44,178 bases of DNA from positions 1-44,178 of the forward strand of contig MSXO01000044.1 of assembly GCA_002083615.1 (NCBI GenBank), in the 5' to 3' direction. Positions 35,605 to 41,717 of the stretch are shown here, in pieces. Each line of letters starts with the position of its first letter. The first letter of the stretch is position 1. A program made the translations under genes and the position numbers. The notes beneath the pieces are model-generated. The model searched no databases, was not told the DNA's origin, and saw only the letters and a list, made by a program, of their open reading frames with translations. This DNA comes from Proteobacteria bacterium ST_bin11 (GTDB taxonomy: Bacteria > Pseudomonadota > Gammaproteobacteria > Methylococcales > Methylomonadaceae).

Positions 35605-35854
35605 GAGCTTTGTTTTTTTTTCAAAAAAAAGAATGAAAATTTAAAAAAAGATTAAAAAAAAGAAAAGAATGAAAAATTATTTTCCTGTGAAAATCCAAAG
35701 ATCGATCTTTAAAATTTATAGACGAAGAGCGAGGAGGCGCCTCTTTTCTCTGGCCAATTAGCGAACGAGCTTCTGAGAATGGAAGTTCTAAAAGTCTCGT
35801 TACCAGATCGCAACTGGTTGTTAAGGGAGAAATCCAGTTTTTGATCATACCCAA

Positions 35855-35882
35855 CTATTTATTTTATCGATAAAATAAATAG
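35855..35882. repeat. Perfect 28-bp palindrome, copy 1
   Basis: The half-site is CTATTTATTTTATC and the centre is ATCGAT. The 3' flank reads CTAGGTACAATAAACAACAG. Confidence 0.95.
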
Positions 35883-35978
35883 CTAGGTACAATAAACAAC
35901 AGCGGGCAACGAGAAACCCCAGCGATTTTATTTTTCACAGGCGAACTCGATTTGCCTTGGCGGTCTATCATTCCCAAG

Positions 35979-36004
35979 TATTTATTTTATCGATAAAATA
36001 AATA
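35979..36004. repeat. Perfect 26-bp palindrome, copy 2
   Basis: It has the same half-site TATTTATTTTATC and ATCGAT centre. The 5' flank TTCCCAAG reappears, inverted, after copy 3. Confidence 0.95.
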
Positions 36005-36077
36005 GTTAGATGCAATAGACCACGCTAGTCGATGAGAAAGCCCGCGACTTTTTATTTTGGCGAGCTAAAATCCTTGC

Positions 36078-36103
36078 TATTTATTTTATCGATAAAATAA
36101 ATA
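36078..36103. repeat. Perfect 26-bp palindrome, copy 3
   Basis: The core is identical to copies 1, 2 and 4. The 3' flank CTTGGGAACAATAAACCGTC is the inverted counterpart of the left flank of copy 2. Confidence 0.95.
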
Positions 36104-36200
36104 CTTGGGAACAATAAACCGTCAATGCAAATCGAGTTCGCCTGCGAAAAATAAAATCACCAGAGTTTCTCGTTTCCCGCTATTGTCTATTGTGCCTAGC

Positions 36201-36226
36201 TATTTATTTTATCGATAAAATAAATA
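36201..36226. repeat. Perfect 26-bp palindrome, copy 4
   Basis: The core is identical. Both flanks extend the symmetry imperfectly: the left has GTTTCTCGTTTCCCG and CTATTG, the right has AACAACGGGCAACGAGAAC, giving an overall imperfect palindrome of about 100 bp (36164-36263). Confidence 0.95.
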
Positions 36227-36302
36227 CTTTTGTGTAATAGAAAACAACGGGCAACGAGAACTTCTCGAACGGTCAAATTTTTTTTTTGAAGAAAAAAATA
36301 CG

Positions 36303-37070
36303 ATGGCCGCTCAATCTGAAGATGTCCTTGCAAAGCACAAACGATACGCATGTGAAATCTACTGTCTGTGGAACATCCACAGACGCCTTGTTGATGAATT
36401 CTACAGAAAGAGTCTTTATAGCCAAGACTCTGACGGTTGGACCAAAGATCACGATGTTCAAAGTTGCCAGTATCGGATTTTGTATTTCGACGAAGGTTAC
36501 TCGGACGTCTTTTGGCTTTGGGTTGTCGATTTTTCCCGTGAGCTCGAAAAACTTTTGATTGAAGAACTTCCTGCTCATTCGAATGTTAAAGACGTTTATC
36601 GCCGCGAAGAGTTCCAACAAACTCGAAGTACAAAGTGTTGCCCGCTTTCAATTCGAGATTGGCGTCTTTCTGAAGGCTCCAAAGAGTGGAAGGCCTCAGA
36701 CACCGATCTAATACGAAAGTTCTTTTGGCGACTTTACCATTTTACAAAGTCTTTGTGTGAACTATTCGATCGCGAAGACATGTACGTCGATCTAAGCTGG
36801 AAAGAACGTCTTGAAGAAATCGGTCCAAGAAGTTCCTTCCAAATGCCGCCAGTAGAAGAAGAGACCTTGGAAAATAAGCTGTTAAAATATGAACATCGTA
36901 CCTTATTCACCTCAAATAACTTCTTAGTCCAACACAGACTTCCTTTTCCACCAGACCCACCGCCCGAGTGTCTTAAAGACACAGCAAAGCCTTCAACTGA
37001 ATGGCAGAAATTCACGCAAAGGAGAAATCATCGACTCAAAGCAAAGAAACATCCTTCTCCGCTTGTTTAA
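36303..37070 (+). CDS. Orphan protein next to the inverted-repeat island
   Basis: This 255-residue protein of unknown function starts at the ATG at 36303, 76 bp after the last palindrome. It is rich in aromatic and charged residues (YACEIYCLWNIHRRL, DVFWLWVVDFSREL, FFWRLYHFTKSLCELF) and mostly helical, with a proline-rich then basic C-terminus (FPPDPPPECL, RRNHRLKAKK). No known motif, signal or membrane helix is seen. Its stop overlaps by 4 bp the stop of the convergent ankyrin gene. Its position beside a possible origin makes a replication role conceivable, with no direct evidence. Confidence 0.8.
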   Translation: MAAQSEDVLAKHKRYACEIYCLWNIHRRLVDEFYRKSLYSQDSDGWTKDHDVQSCQYRILYFDEGYSDVFWLWVVDFSRELEKLLIEELPAHSNVKDVYRREEFQQTRSTKCCPLSIRDWRLSEGSKEWKASDTDLIRKFFWRLYHFTKSLCELFDREDMYVDLSWKERLEEIGPRSSFQMPPVEEETLENKLLKYEHRTLFTSNNFLVQHRLPFPPDPPPECLKDTAKPSTEWQKFTQRRNHRLKAKKHPSPLV

Positions 37071-38104
37071 TCGGTGTGAAACTGTCTTTTTTGAACCGCG
37101 TGAAGGTTCCTGTCTGAAGCAAAGAGAAGACGGTCCACTAGAGATTGTTGAAAGTAAACGCGGTAGCGCACTTCCCACGTTTCATCTTCTTCAACGTTCA
37201 CATCTGAAAGATCGTATTCTCTTCTATGCTTGTCCCAAATTTCAACTTGTGGGCAATTGACCCCAAGTGCGCGAAGTGTTAGTATGCAAGGTAGCTGTTT
37301 GATGTCTTTGTACATGAAAATACCCTCCGGGTATTCATGTTCTTTGGTTTCAAGCATTTTGCTTCCCAGTTGAACAAGCAATTCCACTGTGGATCTTCTC
37401 TTATACAAAGCTGCAAAGTGCAGTGGCGTCACTTTGTACTTGTCGGGTTGATCGATTGTTTCACTGCCAAACCGAACGAGACTTCGAAGTATTTCATCGT
37501 GGCCATATTTTGCAGCGTATAGCAAAGGCGTCCGTTGTTTGTTGTTGGCAATATCTACTACAGTGTTGTTGGTCTGAAGAAGAAATTCAACGACCTCGAC
37601 TTGACCGTGTTTGGCTGCAATGGCTAAAGGGGTGTAACCAGCAGTTGTTTTCACGTCGAAAGCGCAACTATTCCATTGATGAAGTAGTTTGACACAGTCG
37701 AGATAGCCACGTTTGGCAGCTGCATGCATTGGGGTTTGACCTTTTTTGCATTGGTGATCTATGTCTAAATCGCAGAAAATAGAGGTAGGTACACCACAGT
37801 GGAGATCATAGAGAGTCTTCATTGTGGATGCATAACCACAATAAGCTGCAATTGAAAATGGCGTGTGTCCATTTGAATTTTCGGTGTTCAATGTTTTGCA
37901 GCCAAGTGATGCGAGCTTCCTGATGATCAAGTCGTGGCCACCCACAGCGGCAACGAAAGCAGGAGTTGACTTAAATGTGCCGTTTCTTAAGTCAATTTGA
38001 TGTCGGTGTGATGCGCCAATAGACTTTAGATATTCGAGATCACCTTGGTCGCAAGCCTCCCATATTCTGTTTTTGGCCCAGGTTCCATACATTTTTTTGG
38101 GCAA
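37067..38104 (-). CDS. Ankyrin-repeat protein (345 residues)
   Basis: Seven or so ankyrin repeats span residues of about 10-260, with clear cores: GHTPFSIAAYCGY, GQTPMHAAAKRGY, GYTPLAIAAKHGQ, QRTPLLYAAKYGH and VTPLHFAALYKR. The N-terminus (MPKKMYGTWAKNRIWEACDQ) is itself the first helix pair. The last 80 residues are not ankyrin and contain a charged segment with no recognisable F-box or SOCS motif. Host-protein binding is the usual role of such viral proteins. Its stop overlaps the convergent + gene by 4 bp. It and the 262-residue ankyrin gene are the only repeat-scaffold proteins of this kind here. Confidence 0.93.
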   Translation of the reverse strand: MPKKMYGTWAKNRIWEACDQGDLEYLKSIGASHRHQIDLRNGTFKSTPAFVAAVGGHDLIIRKLASLGCKTLNTENSNGHTPFSIAAYCGYASTMKTLYDLHCGVPTSIFCDLDIDHQCKKGQTPMHAAAKRGYLDCVKLLHQWNSCAFDVKTTAGYTPLAIAAKHGQVEVVEFLLQTNNTVVDIANNKQRTPLLYAAKYGHDEILRSLVRFGSETIDQPDKYKVTPLHFAALYKRRSTVELLVQLGSKMLETKEHEYPEGIFMYKDIKQLPCILTLRALGVNCPQVEIWDKHRREYDLSDVNVEEDETWEVRYRVYFQQSLVDRLLFASDRNLHAVQKRQFHTD

Positions 38105-38229
38105 GTTTCAAGTTCAAAAAAAAATAAGCTTTGTTGAAAAAACCTGTCTAAATTTTATCTTTTTGATTAAAAGTCTGTTGTTTCTTCGTTGTCGGGCTTT
38201 TAAATTACTGACGTCGAAGAAAAAGAAAA

Positions 38230-38826
38230 ATGAAAGCCGATGGACTCGTAGAACTCACCAATAGCATGGTTTGCTATGGTGTAAGCTTGGCCTTGTTCGT
38301 CTCGGTGAATCTCTACAAGCGAATTGCAACAAGTGATCACGAGGCAGCACTCGCCTTAATAGTTGTTCCGCAGAAAGCCTCTCAGAAAGCCGAGACAAGT
38401 ATGTCCTACATTCTTGCGTGGATTCTGACTTGCCTGCTTGTTCCTCTCTTTTCCCACTCGATCTTCGCCGAAGTCTACTCGATGAAAGGTGGAGTTGCCG
38501 ACGCTACTGTGACGATCATCAGCTCGGCGTGGCTGTTCATGTTGACGATCATTGTGTGGATCTACATGCAATGGATTGTTCGAGTTCGCGCCAAATGGGT
38601 CTACGCAATCTACTTCGCCTTTGTTACTATCGTCTACATTGTGCTCATTTTCTTCGTTTTTGGGGCACTTCGAACCTTTCAAGCCGAGCACCTTCTCTTC
38701 CTCACCTTTTCAATTCCGCTGGCTCTCGCCATGGATGCATCACGTCGATCAAATAACTACAGAGATCAATACGAAAAAACTGTGAAAGCCTCGACCACAG
38801 GTCTTACCTCTCCTCTTAGTTCTTAG
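38230..38826 (+). CDS. Polytopic membrane protein, unknown function
   Basis: This 198-residue protein has about five hydrophobic helices (near residues 12-30, 58-78, 93-116, 121-146 and 154-169). The helices are rich in aromatic and beta-branched residues (WLFMLTIIVWIYMQWIV, YAIYFAFVTIVYIVLIFFVF). The C-terminal tail is hydrophilic and Ser/Thr-rich. No transporter signature is seen. An AATAAA occurs 14 bp after the stop. The next + gene, also a membrane protein, begins 30 bp downstream, so the two may work on the same membrane or be expressed together. Confidence 0.84.
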   Translation: MKADGLVELTNSMVCYGVSLALFVSVNLYKRIATSDHEAALALIVVPQKASQKAETSMSYILAWILTCLLVPLFSHSIFAEVYSMKGGVADATVTIISSAWLFMLTIIVWIYMQWIVRVRAKWVYAIYFAFVTIVYIVLIFFVFGALRTFQAEHLLFLTFSIPLALAMDASRRSNNYRDQYEKTVKASTTGLTSPLSS

Positions 38827-38856
38827 CGAGCGAACGAAGCTAATAAAATTCATCTC

Positions 38857-39957
38857 ATGACTACATCAAGAGTTCTTTCGTTCTTGTGCTTTGTCCTTTT
38901 CTGCTTGATCGTCCATGAAACCGGTATCTCAGGAGAACAACTACCGGAACGCCATCAACTTGTTGTCTACGCAATCAATGGTCTAACCGCAGAGATGGCG
39001 ATGGCTCGACACATGCCCACGATGGCCAAGGTTTTTCAGCAAGGCGGCATCACCGCGAAAATGCGAACAACCTACGCTACACGTTCTCCAGTTGCCAACT
39101 GGATAGGCATTTTCCACGGTGCTTCATCGGTGGAATATGGTTGCGACAACAACGGCTGCAACAACGTCCCACGCATGGATCCTTCGGCTCGATCGTTGGT
39201 GGCCATCATGGAAAACAACTATGCCTATGAAACTCAGGTATTCTCGGAGGACGGGCAACGCTTCAATGAAATGCTGGAGCGCGACGAAGACGTGAATGTA
39301 CACAGTCACGGTGTTTGTTCTCGAGGCGTCTTCGAAGACGTGATGACTTACGCCTACGACGACGATGTTGTTAGAGCAAACCGCACTATTATTCTCGTCA
39401 ACATCATGTGCTTGGACAATCTTGGAGAATCCGATGGCTACGGTCTAGAGAACTACGTTTCTAGAGTTCTCTGTCTCGACAAGGAATTGGCCTCTATGAC
39501 CAAGGCGCTCTGGCAGCGCAACGAAGAAGCAACAACGTTCATAATGGTTGCCAATCACGGAGGTCTTATGTACAACCACGGACAATTCAACTTAGATACC
39601 ATCGCAGTGCCTTTTGCTGTGTGGGGCTATGGCTTCCGTCGTCACGCTTCGATGATCGGCGAACCAACGACAACGCAAGAAATAGCACCAACTCTCTTTA
39701 AGGCGTTGAACATCGAGGAAAGTGCTTCTCGAACTTGGCTGGAACGTGCCATCACGAGTAACATCTATTCGTCGAATAGCACGGTGGAAAGCGCTCGCTA
39801 CTCCGACATCGCAGAACTAGCGATACCACAAATCGACGAAGAAGAATGTGATGTTGTCTTCACCATTCGTCATGGAAGGATACGAGATTTCTACGTTTCT
39901 GTTCGAATCATTGTCTCGGTACTCATCATCGCCTTTGCCATTTCGATGTTTCATTAA
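38857..39957 (+). CDS. Alkaline-phosphatase-superfamily (phosphodiesterase-like) membrane protein, probably degenerate
   Basis: This 366-residue protein has a signal peptide (residues 1-26) and a C-terminal membrane helix (about 347-363), so most of it faces the lumen or exterior. The order of motifs matches nucleotide pyrophosphatase / type I phosphodiesterases. VVYAINGL (37-43) stands for the first metal motif vvxxDGl. MPTMAKVFQQGG (53-64) stands for the usual tPNlxxLxxxG. TTYATRSPVANW (71-82) stands for the nucleophile region. LDNLGESDGYG (186-196) stands for DxxGHxxG. ANHGGLMYNHG (232-242) stands for SDHGM. Asp to Asn changes at N41 and N233 and His to Glu at E191 hit expected metal ligands, so catalysis is doubtful. 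Superfamily confidence is good; activity is uncertain. Confidence 0.82.
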   Translation: MTTSRVLSFLCFVLFCLIVHETGISGEQLPERHQLVVYAINGLTAEMAMARHMPTMAKVFQQGGITAKMRTTYATRSPVANWIGIFHGASSVEYGCDNNGCNNVPRMDPSARSLVAIMENNYAYETQVFSEDGQRFNEMLERDEDVNVHSHGVCSRGVFEDVMTYAYDDDVVRANRTIILVNIMCLDNLGESDGYGLENYVSRVLCLDKELASMTKALWQRNEEATTFIMVANHGGLMYNHGQFNLDTIAVPFAVWGYGFRRHASMIGEPTTTQEIAPTLFKALNIEESASRTWLERAITSNIYSSNSTVESARYSDIAELAIPQIDEEECDVVFTIRHGRIRDFYVSVRIIVSVLIIAFAISMFH

Positions 39958-39988
39958 AAGCGAGAGCGGCTGAACGAATGAGATTTTT

Positions 39989-41554
39989 TTATCTGTATAA
40001 AGGACGCTTTTCAATGTAGACTGCAGAGCCTGGACCGTCGCGTTGGGACCTTGATTGAAATACCGGCAGAGATGGATAGTGGTGGATCGAAGAAGATGGC
40101 GGTACAGAAAGAACATCTGGTTGTCTTTGGTGTCCACGAGATCGCGAAGATTCCCTACTCCTGCTTTCGTCGATGTCGTAAGCTGGACTATACATTGGAA
40201 CCGAAGGTACGTAGTTTGTGCTTTTAGGGCAATGGCGTTTCGGATCGTAGTTGTCTCCGTCGCTATCGTAGTGATAGCGACCGCGTTTATCTCTTTGAGG
40301 TGAAGAGATTGAATGATGGTGGTCTTTGGGCGAGGCGATTGTCGACGATGAAGGCGGGGAGCGTTCAAAGTCGTCGCATTTCAGGTTGTAGGTTTTTACA
40401 AAGGACCGCCACTTTTCCTCGTGCTTGATGAAGTCGGCCTCGGGTTTACGAAGCGATGTTAGTCTTGGCACGTTGTTCTCCAGAGAAAGGTTATTCAGGC
40501 GTTCTTCAAAGTCACTGACCGAAGGAAAGGTCATGGACGACGAAGACGTTGCAACCGAAGAAGACGACGATGACGCTTGAGAACGAATCGACTCGACGTA
40601 GTCTCGCGATACCTTAAGTAGATGTTCGCGAAATACACTGTGTAGGAAGACCATAATTTCACCGGCTGTATGATACATGGACTTGTTGATCAAGGAGTTG
40701 ATGATTGCCATCCATGGACCTTCAATATCGCAAAAGTCTTCGACTTGTACAAGACGCATGAAGAAGACGTTGAGTAGGTCTCGGATTTCCTTTGCGTTGC
40801 AGAGCGACGGTGTCGACACTGCAGAACCGTAGGTGGTAAAGTAGTCTCCCATGGGACTGTTCAATGCAAACGCCTTCAATGGTGCAACTCGGCTACTGAG
40901 AATCACCCAAACATTGCTGGTGACGTTGTTCAGGTGGAGTTTCATTGCAGCACTCAGGTACTCCATAGCCTTTGAATTTCCCGTGATTCTGTCGGCGTCG
41001 TTAAAATAGACAATGCATGGTTGCTTGACCTTGGCGTACTCGAAGATCTGAAGGAGTTCGCCTGGCTTGTAGAATTCATTGCGAATGTAGTGCAGGTTGA
41101 TCTTGTTCGTTGAGCAGAAGGACGCAACCGCAGAACTTCGTCCGGATCCTCGAGGCCCAAAACTGTAGAGAAATCGATTTGGGCCAATCGACTTCCAAAT
41201 GTTTCGCGTGCTCAGATAGTTGGCAACGTTTGTCGTTAGCCAATTGTTGAACGTGTCCAAAGCTGAAAGATGAACGCGTTGAGAAGGAACCCAGCGAATG
41301 CTTTCATCACGAGGATGAGTGATTTCACCGTTTCTGTTCATCAAAGAGGTAGATGCGTCGGCTTTCGCATAGTCTTGAATAACCGAGTACATTGCATCGG
41401 GACGTATTCCATCTTCGGCGTCGTTTGGATTCAATGCAAGTAGCGAAGAGTGCAGTAAATCAACCAAAGACGTTTTGCTCTTTTCACCTCGATCGACTTC
41501 AAAGCTCTTTGGAAGCTTTCCGTTGGTGTACGCTCTAATTACATCGTCGGCCAT
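39989..41554 (-). CDS. AAA-type P-loop protein with altered Walker motifs
   Basis: This 521-residue protein has an AAA-like module at about residues 95-330. It contains RFLYSFGPRGSGRSSAVASF (Walker A at 133-140 with the usual Lys replaced by Arg139) and PCIVYFNDADRITG (Walker B region with Asn185-Asp186 in place of Asp-Glu). NVWVILSSRVAPLKAF occupies the sensor-1 position. The pattern is nearest to katanin/Vps4-type AAA proteins (IIFIDEIDSI). A helical lid follows. From about residue 320 the protein becomes Ser-rich, then disordered and Arg/Ser/Pro-rich (HSISSPQRDKRGRYHYDSDG). With both Walker residues altered, ATP hydrolysis is doubtful and a structural or nucleotide-sensing role is possible. 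Confidence 0.85.
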   Translation of the reverse strand: MADDVIRAYTNGKLPKSFEVDRGEKSKTSLVDLLHSSLLALNPNDAEDGIRPDAMYSVIQDYAKADASTSLMNRNGEITHPRDESIRWVPSQRVHLSALDTFNNWLTTNVANYLSTRNIWKSIGPNRFLYSFGPRGSGRSSAVASFCSTNKINLHYIRNEFYKPGELLQIFEYAKVKQPCIVYFNDADRITGNSKAMEYLSAAMKLHLNNVTSNVWVILSSRVAPLKAFALNSPMGDYFTTYGSAVSTPSLCNAKEIRDLLNVFFMRLVQVEDFCDIEGPWMAIINSLINKSMYHTAGEIMVFLHSVFREHLLKVSRDYVESIRSQASSSSSSVATSSSSMTFPSVSDFEERLNNLSLENNVPRLTSLRKPEADFIKHEEKWRSFVKTYNLKCDDFERSPPSSSTIASPKDHHHSISSPQRDKRGRYHYDSDGDNYDPKRHCPKSTNYVPSVPMYSPAYDIDESRSRESSRSRGHQRQPDVLSVPPSSSIHHYPSLPVFQSRSQRDGPGSAVYIEKRPLYR

Positions 41555-41717
41555 TGTATTCTTGGTTCACCTGGATCATACAAGGAAAATTGTCTTCTTT
41601 TTTTTTCTCTCGCGGTGAAGAGAGAAGAAGGAAAATTTTAAGAAAAAAAAATTTGCAGGAAATAATTCTCAACCGCTCTTTTTTTTTCTCCCTCCCCTTC
41701 ACCCGAACGAAAAAAAA

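Larger units (their letters stand above)
35856..36226. repeat. Large inverted repeat, 150-bp arms around a 71-bp centre
   Basis: Arm 35856-36005 equals the reverse complement of 36077-36226 with 14 mismatches in 150 bases and no gap (about 91% identity by hand count; 12 of the 14 differences are transitions). The centre 36006-36076 is unique. Each arm begins and ends with the same perfect 26-base palindrome. Such a structure can extrude a cruciform. Comparable palindrome-rich islands serve as replication origins in herpesviruses and as homologous-region origins/enhancers in baculoviruses. Telomere-resolution sites and transposon ends are other options. Confidence 0.92.
35564..36302. other. 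Non-coding island between divergent genes
   Basis: This is the only gap over 300 bp. It separates the beta-propeller-like gene (-) from the + orphan at 36303. The left third (35610-35720) is A/T-rich with A and T runs. The middle holds the inverted-repeat element. The right end has T and A runs before the ATG at 36303. A 77-codon - strand frame at 35621-35854 is low in complexity at its end (Phe/Asn-rich) and is not considered a gene. Confidence 0.8.

Noticed and set aside
35621..35854. 77-codon - strand frame in the non-coding island
   Set aside because: The C-terminal third is Phe/Asn low complexity derived from A-runs; no start context or relatives are evident.
35855..36226. CRISPR array
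   Set aside because: The repeats are perfect palindromes in inverted arms with conserved, not unique, spacers, and no cas gene is present.
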